Below, one piece after another: positions 46,283 to 56,483 of a DNA stretch of 64,000 bases. Source of the stretch: Coenobita brevimanus (Eukaryota; Arthropoda; Malacostraca; Decapoda; Coenobitidae); NCBI GenBank assembly GCA_032717465.1, contig CM064732.1:18825139-18889138 (forward strand), read 5' to 3'. Under the pieces are notes generated by a model that had not been told where the DNA came from, did no database searches, and saw only the letters and a program-made list of their open reading frames with translations. Each line of letters opens with the position of its first letter. The first letter of the stretch is position 1. A program made the translations under genes and the position numbers.

Positions 46283-47236
46283 TCATCTCTCACCCTCCAT
46301 CCTCTCCACATGGCCAAACCACCTCTGTGTGTTCCTCCTAACGCTTCCTATCACATCCACATTAATACCACGACGGTCCTTTATATCCTCATTTGTCAGC
46401 CTGTCTCTCCAGGTGACTCCACAGGCTCCTCTTAAATAACTCATTTCCACTGCTCTCACTCTTGACTTGAGTCCTTCCAACAACGTCCAAGCTTCACTTC
46501 CATACGTTAGAGTTGGTATCACAATACTGTCATGTAGTAAATTTTTTACTTCCATGCTCACTTCCCTGTTTCTTATCACTACTTTCAAGGAACCAGCAAC
46601 CTTTCTTCCCTGTTGCACCCTTTCAAGCACTTCACCCTCCAAACTTCCATCCTTACTCATCACACTCCCCAAGTACTTAAACGCACTCACATTTTCCATT
46701 TCCTCCTCATCCATGCTCACTGAACATTCACTGTCCTCATTTCTCTCGAAGACCATCACTTTACTCTTCCCTACATTCACCTTTAGATTCCGTTTCTTAT
46801 ACACTCTCCCAAACTCATCCACCAAGCCCTGTAGCTCCCCTTCGTCTTCACTCAACAACACAGTATCATCTGCAAATAACAGTACAGGGAGTTCCGAAAC
46901 ACTACCCTCTCTCACTAGGATCACTCCAACATCCACTGCCCTACCTCGTATCTCTTTTATTACCCAATCCATGTACAGACTGAACAACCATGGAGACATG
47001 AAACATCCCTGCTTCAGCCCAACCTTCAAAGAGAAAAATTCACTCAGTTCACCATCCACACGCACTGCAGCCTTAGCACCATCATACATGCTCTTCACAG
47101 CATTCAACAACTTCCCATCTACTCCATATATTCTTAATACTTTCCACAGTCCTTGTCTGTCCACCCTGTCATATGCTTTCTCCAAATCCATGAAGGCTGC
47201 ATTCAAGTTCTTTCCCTTCTCTAGAAACTTTTCCAC
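46283..47236 (-). CDS. LINE A reverse transcriptase, palm to C-terminus (317 aa)
   Basis: RT motif A FMDLEKAYDRVD is at residues 15-26, with the catalytic Asp at 17. VGLKQGCFMSPWLF (72-85) is the conserved '(G)LRQGC..SPWLF' motif, and LLFADDTVLLSE (119-130) is motif C with both Asp of FADD present. NLKVNVGKSKVM and FKYLGSVMSKDGSLE follow, then LTYGSEAWTL and the RWFGHVERM tail near the end. The palm is intact at sequence level, but the fingers are in a different frame (47320-48336), separated by a break at about 47236-47320, so no full RT can be made from one frame. The antisense 264-codon frame is a shadow. Confidence 0.85.
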   Translation of the reverse strand: MEKFLEKGKNLNAAFMDLEKAYDRVDRQGLWKVLRIYGVDGKLLNAVKSMYDGAKAAVRVDGELSEFFSLKVGLKQGCFMSPWLFSLYMDWVIKEIRGRAVDVGVILVREGSVSELPVLLFADDTVLLSEDEGELQGLVDEFGRVYKKRNLKVNVGKSKVMVFERNEDSECSVSMDEEEMENVSAFKYLGSVMSKDGSLEGEVLERVQQGRKVAGSLKVVIRNREVSMEVKNLLHDSIVIPTLTYGSEAWTLLEGLKSRVRAVEMSYLRGACGVTWRDRLTNEDIKDRRGINVDVIGSVRRNTQRWFGHVERMEGER

Positions 47237-47319
47237 TAAAGATCTAAGAATTAATATCTGATCTACACAACCTCTTCCCTTCCTAAAGCCTCCCTGTTCT
47301 TCTCCAACTAATTCCTCTG

Positions 47320-48336
47320 TTATTTCCCCAACTCTGTTAATAAGTATCCTACCATATACTTTTCCATTAAACTAAGAAGACAAATGCCCTTATGATTGCC
47401 ACACACTTCTCTTTCCCCTTTTCCTTTGTACAAGCGAATAATTGTACCTGACTTCCAATCCTCCTGGACTCTACCTTCCTCCCAGGCCAATCTGCACATA
47501 TTACACATCCATTCTACTACTATCTCTCCCCCATGCTTCAGCATTTCACCACACACTCCATCAATTCCTGGGGCTTTCCCCAGTTTGACTTTCTTCATTG
47601 CTTCCACAACTTCTATCCTACTGATTTCTTCCTGTCTTCTCACCTCCCTCCTTCTCCCAGCCATTCCCCAGCCACTTGTATTTGCATTACTTTCATTCTC
47701 TATGTTCAACAATTCTTTAAAGTGTTCTGTCAATCTGCTTACTTTTTCTCCCTTTTCCACTAGTAATCTACCATTTTTATCTTTCACTCCCCTACTAACT
47801 TCACTGCCACCCTGTATTACTCTCTTCACCCCTTTCCAGAGCATTTTCTTACAGTCCCTCCACTTTACACTCAAACTCCTTCCATATTCCTCATCCACTC
47901 TCTTCTTACTCTCTCTTACTAATCTTTTCACCTCTCTCTTCCTCTCTACATATAACTCTCTCTTCCGCCTCTCAAATTCTTGCACGCCCCTATTTCTCAT
48001 CCATTCATTATATTCTTTCTTATTTTGTGCCACAGCCTGTCTCACCACTTCATTCCACCATTCTGTTCCTTGCACCCCTTTCCGTCTGCTCTTCACCCCA
48101 CACACCACATCACATGCTGCACATATTTCTTCTGTAAATATCTTGCACACACCTTCCACGTCCCCCATCTGCTCCAATTCATGTTTACCCAATCGTTCCT
48201 CCACTTCGCTCTTATATTCTGCCTTTTTCTCATCCTCTTGTAACCTTTCCACTTTCCTTGCAACTACTTTTTCCTCCCTTCCTTCCATTCTTCTATTTCT
48301 CCATCTTACTTGGATCTTGATTCTGGCCACCACCAA
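47320..48336 (-). CDS. LINE A linker and RT fingers region (338 aa)
   Basis: The N-terminal part ends the endonuclease (VVARIKI-like, residues 2-8). A long basic region follows (ERRKRELYVERKREVKRLVR near 125-145), the usual linker between endonuclease and RT. Then DKNGRLLVEKGEKV, KVKLGKAPGIDGVCGEMLK (about 252-270, the '(L)GKAPG.DG...E.LK' block), and EDWKSGTIIRLYKGKGER (about 295-312, '.W..G.I..(L/I)YKGKG'). The CGNHKGICLLSL block follows, where 'NYRGI.LLS' is usual. The frame ends at a stop near 47320, just before motif A. Confidence 0.8.
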   Translation of the reverse strand: MVVARIKIQVRWRNRRMEGREEKVVARKVERLQEDEKKAEYKSEVEERLGKHELEQMGDVEGVCKIFTEEICAACDVVCGVKSRRKGVQGTEWWNEVVRQAVAQNKKEYNEWMRNRGVQEFERRKRELYVERKREVKRLVRESKKRVDEEYGRSLSVKWRDCKKMLWKGVKRVIQGGSEVSRGVKDKNGRLLVEKGEKVSRLTEHFKELLNIENESNANTSGWGMAGRRREVRRQEEISRIEVVEAMKKVKLGKAPGIDGVCGEMLKHGGEIVVEWMCNMCRLAWEEGRVQEDWKSGTIIRLYKGKGEREVCGNHKGICLLSLMEKYMVGYLLTELGK

Positions 48337-48857
48337 GCAGAGGTCAGAAAGTCCACTTCCTCAACCTCTATAAGCTTATCCATTACACATCTTTGCATCG
48401 TTTCATCCACACATACATAATCAATCATTGCCTTCCTTTCATTCAGTTAACCACCCACCCTTCTCATCACTCGCCATGTACACCTGTGGATCATTTTGTG
48501 CCTGAAGAGGGTATTGGCTATCATCAACCCCGTCCCGGCACAAATGTCCACTAAAGCACTGCCATTCTCATCTATCTCAGCAGGCACACCCCACTCACCA
48601 ATTATTCCATCCACCTTCTCACTCCCTACTTTACCATTCATATCACAATCAAAAACACTCTTATTCCTTCCAAACTTTTCCATGCACACTTCCACATTTG
48701 TCCAGAACTCTTCTCTTACTCTGCTTGCACGATCTTGCGTTGGCGCATACACGCACACAATCGCCCACATTTGTATTCCAACTTTCAATCTTACCCACAC
48801 AATCCTTGAGCCAACTGATCCATACCGTCTTAAGTTCTTCTTCCATCTTTTACTCAC
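48337..48857 (-). pseudogene. LINE A endonuclease, C-terminal part (inactive)
   Basis: The 136-codon frame (48447-48857) has VCVYAPTQDRAS (the usual 'V.VYAP' strand) and DCDMNGKVGSEK where GDMN/GDFN is expected, with the catalytic Asp retained and Gly replaced. Beyond a stop at about 48447, the minus strand continues with NERKAMIDYVCVD and GLSDLCLVVARI. The usual S-D-H catalytic triplet reads S-D-L, so the catalytic His is lost. The frame begins at the 5' truncation point, next to the TSD. Confidence 0.75.
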
Positions 48858-48868
48858 AAGGGAGAGGT
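48858..48868. repeat. LINE A target-site duplication, 5'-side copy
   Basis: AAGGGAGAGGT, identical to 46060-46070. Confidence 0.85.
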
Positions 48869-49058
48869 GCGAGTTGAAAATATGATGTACGTGAACTAAA
48901 GGGAAGTGAGGGAGTTAAGGAAGGAGATTAAAGGAGGAATGACAAAACATGAAAGGGAGTTAAGGAGATTAAAGAACGAACGACAAGGAACGAGAAGAAA
49001 AACAGAGAGATGGAAAATAAGGGAGGGAGGGGAGAGACGGAGGGTGAGGAAGGGATGG

Positions 49059-49064
<6 letters not shown>

Positions 49065-49128
<64 letters not shown>
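49065..49128. repeat. (GA)n microsatellite
   Basis: About 64 bp of perfect GA, equivalent to 44312-44378 in unit 1. Confidence 0.95.
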
Positions 49129-49132
<4 letters not shown>

Positions 49133-49564
49133 GGGGAGGGAGGAACACTGAAAGAAAAAGTGGGGACTGAAATCGAGTACCGGAAGAACAGACAAAAAAG
49201 AGGAATACAGAGCGGCTGACTTATTAAGGAAAAAGGGGAGAGTCATAAGGGAAAGAGAGAGAAAGAGAAGAATGTGTGGAATGGAATAAAAAAAACCGAT
49301 AGAGGGAGGAAGGAACAGGAATAAAATGAATGAGACGCATATTAGAGAATGAGAGGATAGGCGTAGGATGAGAAAGGGCGTGGGGTGAGTAAGAGAAATA
49401 AGGAAGAGAGTGATCTGAGGTGAGAGACAGAGGGAGGACTGAACAGGAACGCAGAGAAAAAAGAGATTACACGAAACGATGAGAACTGAAAGGCTGAGGG
49501 TGAGGAAGGTTTAGAGGTAATAGACAGGATGGGCTGAGGCAAGAAGAAAGAATACACAGGAATC

Positions 49565-49965
49565 TATATATCTATCTATATACCTAGGCTGTTTCCCCTC
49601 TAAAACGAGGAGTTGCCAAGACAGGACGACACACTCACCAAAATACTCATCCAGACAAACACACTGACTCGTATTTTAGCCTCTAAATAGGAGAAGGTAT
49701 CGCTCCTCACCGCACCACACCGCGCGAGGGTCTACTGCGCAGTGCAATCCAGCGACATCCGCAGCAGGGCCCGACAGCAGAGCTGGTTTACCCCTGCTAC
49801 ATCATAATGGACCTATCCCCTTTCCTGCACCTGACTCGATCAGCGGAACAGACCAGATGCGGGAGAACATCCCGTCGGGGCCGCGTCACCATTTATACAG
49901 TATATTCGCAATTTCTCTCCATTCATCCCTAGCACGCGCAGCCACTCTTCCTTGCTCTAAAGAGA
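49565..49965 (-). mobile_element. LINE family B 3' fragment inserted in unit 2
   Basis: The minus strand ends CAGCCTAGGTATATAGATAG, like the copy at 27917. Shared blocks include TCCGCAGCAGGGCCCGACAG, CAGAGCTGGTTTACCCCTG, and CACCGCAC(T/C)(G/A)CACCGC (plus-strand reading). The 5' end stops just inside the coding tail (EQGRVA on the minus strand, near 49960). Unit 1 runs from CACAGGAAT straight into GAAAAAAGTAAGAAAGAC at the same place, so it is the empty site. No clear TSD was found. Confidence 0.8.
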
Positions 49966-50512
49966 GAGAAAAAAAAATAAAGAAGAGACTGACGTTTTAG
50001 CGAGACAGAGGGGAGAGGAGTGGTGCGGAGTAGATGTGAGGAAAAGATGGAGGTATGTATGAGGGAGAAGGAAAGAGATAGGTGAAGGAATGAAATAGAA
50101 GAGTGGAAATACTAAGATGAAGGAATGAGCAGAGAAAAAGAAAAAAGACGAACCTTGTACCGTGATGAGGCTCAAGTTGGCAGTGAGGTGAGCACGGAGG
50201 AGGTGGGGTGAAGGGAGGAGGGAGGGAGGAGAGGAGGCGAATAAGTGAAGGAAGGCATGGGAAGGAAGTGGAAATGAACAGAAATGAGGGGAGGATAAGA
50301 GAGGCTGGCACATAAGGAAGAAAGGGGAGAGCAGAAGTGAGCAAGGAATGCAGGAGAAGGAAGGATGTGAGGAAGTGATAATGATGCATGAATTTGGCGG
50401 AAAGGAAAGAGAAAAACAGGGATGAGGAGAAGAAAGAGGCACGGCACATCCAAAGACGTAACGAGAGGTAGAACTGGAGGTGATGAGAATAGGAGAGGAA
50501 TGAGAAAGATAA

Positions 50513-50522
<10 letters not shown>

Positions 50523-50578
<56 letters not shown>
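50523..50578. repeat. (GA)n microsatellite
   Basis: About 56 bp of GA at the position that carries (GT)n-(GA)n in unit 1. Confidence 0.95.
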
Positions 50579-50580
<2 letters not shown>

Positions 50581-51299
50581 AATAGGGTTAGTCTTTACAG
50601 AAAAATGTCGAGAACAGAGAGAAGATAATGCAAGGATTTGTACTAGTAGAATGGGAGATGCGGTGTAAATAGAGAGTAAAGATGCAGCGTGAGAAAAACA
50701 AAGAGAAAGAAAGAAGTGAAGAATGAATAATGAACTACGAAGGAATATGAAAAGCATGATCGGGTTAAAAGAAGAGTCTTGTGTTGAAATGTGCTTTAAG
50801 AGCGAGGCCACAATGGAGGAGGGGGAGGGAAGAAGAACGTGGCAAGGTGAGTGAGGGAGGCCAAGACAGAAAGAAGAAAGGATGAAAAGAGGAAATGAGA
50901 CGGATACATATGGCAGAGAGGGGCAGAAATCAAGAAGGGATGAAGATGAATGACGGGGGTAGTGATGAACTCGTAAAAAGAATGACCAGAAAAGAAAAAG
51001 ATGGGGAAGGGAAAAGAAGGAGGAAAGAACAGGAAAGAAAAGATGATTAATCAGTGGCTGGCACATTAAGAAGGAGAGAGGAGAAAAAGACGGAGGGGGA
51101 TGAGAGGGATGGGAAAAGACATGGAAGTATGAAAAAAAAAAAGAAGTGTAAGACAAAAAGCGAGGCCAACACATTAGGTCGAGAAGGAAGAGGTTGCATT
51201 TGAAGAAATGATGTTGGTGAACTAGAGGAATACGGAAGTGAGGGAAGTAAGGATGGACATTAAAAGTGGATTGCCAAAGGAATGCAAGAAATAACAAGA

Positions 51300-52185
51300 A
51301 GAGACATAAACTGCAAACGCCTACTCCGATAAAATGTAGCTGACTTTGTTACAACTGAAAAGAATGCATACTGTAGTTTAGTAAGCGAAGACGTTGATAG
51401 ACAGAGCACGGAGGAGCAGAAGTAACAAAGGCAGTCAGAAATTACAAACCAGTACATTGTTGTGCCATGGTTTCTGTTCAATGTCTGTTGTGCCCTGACT
51501 TGAAGTGAGTCACTATCCAGGACTTCACACCGAATGAAGGGAGATATCCAGGGTTAAAATGGATGTTTGGAGCTTTACTCAGGTTCATCTTGCTGCTGAT
51601 ACCTCATTCCAGTCAGTAAGTGTAGAGGCTAAGCACAGATTATGGCTCATGGGTGTGCCATATAAAAAGGCATCATATATATGGGTAGAGAAACGTACCA
51701 AAACCCCTCAGCTTAGGAATATTAGCCAGCAGGGGAAAGTGAAAAAAAAAAAAAAACATGAAATATTTAAACGAACTTATGCAGGAATAAGAAGGTGAGG
51801 AAAAAATTAAACAGACAATCAGAGAGAAATTGCAAACTAATGCTTAAATATGAGACAATTAATTACGTCATAACAGGCAATCTTACGGTGTGAAAAAGGA
51901 GTACTGAGGATTATAGTACAGAAAAATTACTAGGCATGAGTAGGAAAACAAGAAAAAAAGGGAAATTGAAATGAAAATAGGAAAATGAATATGAGAGAGA
52001 TATGGGTTGTGAGGTGGCGTGTGGCTTTTGTCGTGGAAAAGTTGGTCTTAATCATAGAAGCATTTTTGTGAATGGGGAGAGGGTTAAAAGGGAACGGTGG
52101 AAGAAAGAGAGGGAAGTGAAGAAAGGGATGTGGAAAAAAGAGGAGATATAGCAAAAAATGAAATAACAGTAAAGTAATTAGCATT
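51300..52185. other. No gene recognised
   Basis: Unique-looking sequence. An open frame of 79 codons (51559-51798) contains SVEAKHRLWLMGVPYKKASY but matches no family I know and ends in a poly-K shift-prone run. Confidence 0.4.
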
Positions 52186-52227
52186 AATAATAATAATAAT
52201 AATTATTATTATTATTATTATTACTAT
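52186..52227. repeat. (AAT)n-(ATT)n palindromic microsatellite
   Basis: AATAATAAT runs into ATTATTATT, a self-complementary trinucleotide array. The SINE's 5' TSD (ATTATTATTACTAT, 52214-52227) is its right edge. Confidence 0.9.
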
Positions 52228-52598
52228 CTGGTAGGTGGTGGCGACCATCATCCACTCACTTGATGTTGTGCTACCTACCTCTTCCTTAGCCTTTATCATT
52301 CTTTTTCTGTGTCTGTCCTCCTCTCTTCCTATTTCTCCCATCTTTCCTGTCACTTCTTATTGCTTTTCTTTCCTTCACAGGTGGCTTTACATTGAGTGAC
52401 AAGCCAAATGGTTTCCTGTAAGCCAAGAAACCATTTACAACGCTGGGTGATTACCATATAACCAACCCATACGTGCTCCCTACATGTCAACAAGTGGGTT
52501 GGTGGAGGGTTAGTGCCCCTCCCTGTAAAATAGGTAACTCAAGGTCAGGTGGCCACCCCTTACGGGATTATGGCGTCTGGCAATAGATAGATAGATAG
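52228..52598 (+). mobile_element. SINE with a LINE A-type 3' tail and 14-bp TSD
   Basis: The element starts CTGGTAGGTGGTGGCGACC, has a C/T-rich middle and a GAGTGACAAGCCAAATGG block, and ends ACGGGATTATGGCG then TCTGGCAATAGATAGATAG. Its last ~50 bp (52549-52598) match the 3' terminus of LINE A (46071-46120, reverse complement) with about four mismatches, including the (GATA)n tail. ATTATTATTACTAT flanks both ends (52214-52227 and 52599-52612). Part of that TSD is microsatellite sequence, but the ACTAT portion is not, which supports it. The 5' head is shared with 572-690 and with the composite SINE at 35.4-35.9 kb. Confidence 0.8.
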
Positions 52599-52609
52599 AT
52601 TATTATTAC

Positions 52610-52645
<36 letters not shown>
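52599..52645. repeat. (ATT)n microsatellite after the SINE
   Basis: The ATT array continues on the 3' side of the insertion, ending in ATCATCATC. The SINE sits inside a once-continuous ATT array. Confidence 0.9.
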
Positions 52646-53189
52646 CATCATCATCACTGACATCGTCCCAACCTTGTTATCCATTTCCATAAATTAGGTG
52701 GAGTAGACGGAAGAGAAGTAAAAAGAGAGGAAAAATAAAAGGATGGAACAAGAGTTGCTGGATGTCAACTGCTTTGTATGATGTAGTTGTAGATATTGTT
52801 TAAACTCCACCAGATGAATCTGTTCCCTCCAGTAGAGATCCTTTGTTGTGAAGAGGTTAAAGAGTATCCTTTAACTCCTACAGTCCAATGACTTTTTTTT
52901 TAATTTTTTTTAAATCTCACAACCCCGTACGATTCTACTTCAATTAGGGAAAAATCTCTCTTGGTGCAAAGGGATGGCAATTAAAAAAAAAACAACAGGG
53001 AAAAAAATCAGTCCGAAGAAAATAATACGAGAAAGAAAAAGAATGAAATATCGCCCCAAGAGAAATACTCGTACGGCGAGGGAGAAAAGAGGAGATAAGA
53101 GAGAAGGATGTAAAAAAATAAGAAAGTCATGAAGGGGAATGTTGCGGAAATAATTCGTGGAGAAAGTAAAGGAAGGTGCACTGACAGGG

Positions 53190-53575
53190 CAACAGCCTTG
53201 ACCGCCAGCTATTCGAAGGAGTTATTATATGACTTTGGCCTATGGCCTTGACTGTAAACAAATTACTCACAATATTCAATTACTTCCTTTCCATCTAACC
53301 ATTAACCATTTCATCAGCTTCGATTCAAATTAGATCAGATTTGCTTGAGTGGACTTGACCTAGTGGCCTTGAACTCTGATCTTTTGTATTAGATCCTGAC
53401 CATTCTAAATTGGATGCAAAATTCAAGTTGGTTTTCATAGGTCAGCATTTGACCTGGTCCAGTACCTTGGACTTTGACGTAGTGTTCTTAATAACAATAA
53501 ATTTACTCATATGCTAACCGTCGACTCTTCAGCAGAGTATGGCTAAAGTCGGTAAAAATTTCTTGAGCTATTCTG

Positions 53576-53612
<37 letters not shown>

Positions 53613-53660
53613 GCAGGCAATAACATTATCGCTCCGCCTTGCTAAAAGACGGGCGATAAT
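53190..53660. repeat. Dispersed 'GACCTT'-type repeat with (AC)n
   Basis: GACTTTGGCCTATGGCC, GGACTTGACCTAGTGGCC and ATGGCTAAAGTCGGTAAAAA lead to (AC)n (53578-53608), and the block closes with ATAACATTATCGCTCCGCC. It parallels the copies at 16.6-17.3 and 37.2-37.7 kb. Confidence 0.55.
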
Positions 53661-54122
53661 TTTAGGCAAAACAAGTTTCTTAGTAAGAGGTGCTACTAAG
53701 TCTCAGATGCCACTATGATTACGGACCTAAGGCTCAGCAGATCTGGCACGTTAACTTAGTTTATTTACAGATCTCTCATCCTGTTTGTCAGATTTTATCA
53801 CGCTAAAAAGGACCGATAATTTTTGTAGTGGGCGTACTATAGGTCACAAAATATCGGTGCATGGAATGCATGAAACATTTTGGAACACAGAAGGAAGGTC
53901 ACTGAGATATTTGTGTCCGATCCACCACACATTGGTAGCCCTGATGTCAGGAGGTGTCATATATCGGCAACAAGTAATATCCTCTTGCAAACATACAACA
54001 AATGTTATGTTTATATAGACATTGTTAATACACAGTGAGACATTGGAAATGTACAACAGCTGTTCGGATGTTTTCGGCAGGCATCGGACCCTCTGTGCAC
54101 CAATACTTTTGACCCATAGTAT

Positions 54123-54237
<115 letters not shown>

Positions 54238-54349
54238 GCTTTCTAGAATGAGGAGGCAGCATGACGAAAGAGAAAATGGAGAATGTGTGAGAGAAAGCAA
54301 TAGAGGAGGGGAATGAGACTGATAAATAAACTGAGATGCACAGAAGGAG

Positions 54350-54354
<5 letters not shown>

Positions 54355-54400
<46 letters not shown>
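54355..54400. repeat. (GA)n microsatellite
   Basis: A perfect GA array in a purine-rich tract that extends to about 54800, then TATC/CATC repeats (54815-54895). Confidence 0.95.
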
Positions 54401-54401
<1 letters not shown>

Positions 54402-54904
54402 ATAAGGGAATTTCAGTGAGAGAGTGATGAAATTGCGAGAGACAAGCAAAGGAAAGGGAGAGGATGAGACAAATAATTCAAAAACCAGTCAGGGACATGA
54501 AATTATAAATCAGAAGAAATGAGAACGTCAGTGAGGAGGAACGTCATGAAAGGATGGGATAGTTAAAAAAAAAAATCGGGCAAAGGATGAAGATATGATG
54601 GATATGAATACGAAATCAACAAAGGGTGAAAGTAGAATGAAAGATTAACAAAGTAAAGAGTGCAAAATATGAGAATAATGCAAGAGGAAAACAATGATAT
54701 AGATATAAACATAAAGGTTGGGGTAGGGCTGGAGAAAGAGAAGTGAGAGAGTAAGGAAGAGAGAAAGAGAGAGAATGGATTAAGGAAATGACCGGCACAT
54801 AAAGACAAAAGGAGGATATCTATCTCTTTATCTAACTGTATCCATCCATCCATTTATCTATCTATCTACCTATCTGTATCCATTCATCTATCATTTTATA
54901 TACA

Positions 54905-56385
54905 CGCTTTTAGACACACTACTTTGAAAAACAAAGTAGAAAATTCCATAAAAGAATCAAGATTTTGCCAAGAGGGAGAGATGACTTGATCAAACAGTTC
55001 TCCGTGCAAAATCAGTCTGCACCATATATGTATGGCTTAATTAAAACCCACAAACCAAATAACCCCATCAGGCCACTCATAAGCTCTGTAGGCTCTATGA
55101 CATACAACCTCTCTAAATGGCTTGTAACACTGTTGTAGGTACTATCTCCGATACATTAGTACAAAACAATGACGATTTGGTAAGTTAAAATCTCTTAATG
55201 TCATGTACCCCTACAAATTAGTTAGCTTTGATGTTAAATCATTATCCACAAATATTCCTGCTGACGATGTTTTAACTTTCCAGCCAAGCATTCTGGGTAG
55301 TAACATTGATGATATTCCTTCAGGAAATTATAAAAGCTATTTAAACTGTGCGTTGTAAACTCATCTTTTACCTCTGAAGGCAAATATTATACAAACAAAT
55401 TTGGTATGGCCATGGGTAATCTTTTCTCCCCAGTTCTAGCAAAAATTTGCCTGGAATATTTTGAGAAACATTTACTGACCTCCGTAAAGGAGCAAAACAC
55501 GGTTTGGCTCCGATACGTTGATGATATCCTGTGCTTCTGGCATAACAGTCTTCCCATTGATGAATTTCTCCTGAATTTAAATTCGTTAGTTCCATCGATA
55601 AAGTTTGCACAATAGGTGGAAATGTATAATGAAGTGCCACTCTTGGATGTAAAAGTTATCAGTGACAAAAGTGTTTTGAAGACTAATGAAGGTATATTAT
55701 GTGTGTGCATTATTATTCAAACCATCATATTAATGTAAGAAGGTCTGTGTTTATATCCATGTATCTGAGAGCATATAAAATTTCAGACCCAGAATTTTTT
55801 GCTGATGAAATGAAAATGATTCACAGCACTGGAGAGAAGCTAAAATATCCACCAAGTATACAAACTCAGTGCCACAATACTTCCAAGAAATGATTCCATG
55901 GAAGGAAAATTAATGAGCTAGATCTCCAAAATATTCAAAGAACCCATGTCCTCCCCATCCATGAAAATTTTCTTAATGTTATTCACATACTGAGGAAACC
56001 TAATATACAAGTAGTATTCATATATGAGAACACCATCAAAAACCCTCATCAAGAACAACCCATATGGTAATTCAGGCGTTGTTTACAAATTCCATGTAAA
56101 AACTGCAACAAATTTTACATAGGACAATTTGGAAAAGTTTTGGAAACTAGGATCTCACAACATAAACACAGTGTAAGGACAGCCTAACAGAGTAGTGGCT
56201 TTTTCAGCACAAAGCATCCAGTGATCACCATACTGGCTGAGTAGGTTCTATTATTCTAACAAGATCAAAAAGTTTTGATGAAAGAAATGTAATAGAATCT
56301 TGCCTAATTTCTGGCACATATGAAAAGAATGTAAATATGAGCTATGGTCATTTTAAGTGTGATAAATTGTTACTGAATTAATATT
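54905..56385 (+). mobile_element. Penelope-like element (RT plus GIY-YIG), decayed
   Basis: Plus-strand frames show YGLIKTHKPNNPIRPLISS (about 55030-55087), the Penelope RT block '(Y)GLPKIHK...PLRPI.S'. A 69-codon frame (55406-55615) follows with MGNLFSPVLAKICLEYFE and WLRYVDDILCFW, motif C YVDD at 55514-55525 being intact. The C-terminal domain (about 56075-56170) reads GVVYK in one frame and IPCKNCNKFYIGQFGKVLE plus TRISQHKHS in the next, the GIY-YIG endonuclease core. RT plus GIY-YIG in this order is diagnostic of endonuclease-containing Penelope-like elements. Many stops and shifts; no intact ORF. Confidence 0.8.
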
Positions 56386-56483
56386 AAAGCAGTGTCCCCC
56401 AGACTAGCAACTGATCGTTCCTTGTCGTTTCCTGGCAGTACAGTCATACATGCATGGGACACAGCTGGCATTAATCCTCTAGG

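Larger units (their letters stand above)
46071..48857 (-). mobile_element. LINE family A, ~2.8 kb, 5'-truncated, with 11-bp TSD
   Basis: A minus-strand APE-type non-LTR retrotransposon. From 5' to 3' it has the C-terminal half of the endonuclease (48857-48340), a lysine-rich linker, the RT domain, the RWFGHVERM tail, a short 3' UTR, and the terminus GGCGTCTGGCAATAGATAGATAGATAG. It is flanked by identical AAGGGAGAGGT copies. The paralogous segment at about 51180-51200 lacks the insertion and reads through GAAGGAAGAGGTTGCATTTG. ORF1 and the endonuclease N-terminus are missing, as expected from 5' truncation. At least two breaks interrupt the ORF. The clade is not assigned; RTE- or I-related groups are possible. 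Confidence 0.9.
48869..51290. repeat. Purine-rich segmental duplication: end of unit 1 and whole of unit 2
   Basis: 48869-48930 completes unit 1 after the LINE A insertion (GATGTACGTGAACTAAAG matches GATGTTGGTGAACTAGAG at about 51212). Unit 2 runs from about 48940 to 51290 with the landmarks listed for unit 1, plus (GA)n at 49065-49128 and 50523-50578. It contains a LINE B tail at 49565-49965 that is absent from unit 1. The 446-codon minus frame at 49957-51297 is a pyrimidine-strand artefact (S/F/L/H/P-rich). Confidence 0.8.

Noticed and set aside
46467..47261. 264-codon plus-strand frame
   Set aside because: Antisense shadow of the LINE A RT palm frame.
47396..48373. 325-codon plus-strand frame
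   Set aside because: Antisense shadow of the LINE A linker/RT frame on the minus strand, which carries recognisable RT motifs. The plus frame carries none.
49565..49580. TSD for the LINE B tail in unit 2
   Set aside because: The left flank CACAGGAAT is not repeated on the right side, so no duplication can be claimed; the empty-site comparison is the only support for insertion.
49957..51297. 446-codon minus-strand open frame
   Set aside because: It is the pyrimidine strand of a purine-rich tract (S, F, L, H, P only, with an SLSLSL run). It has no domain and is duplicated only because the tract is duplicated.
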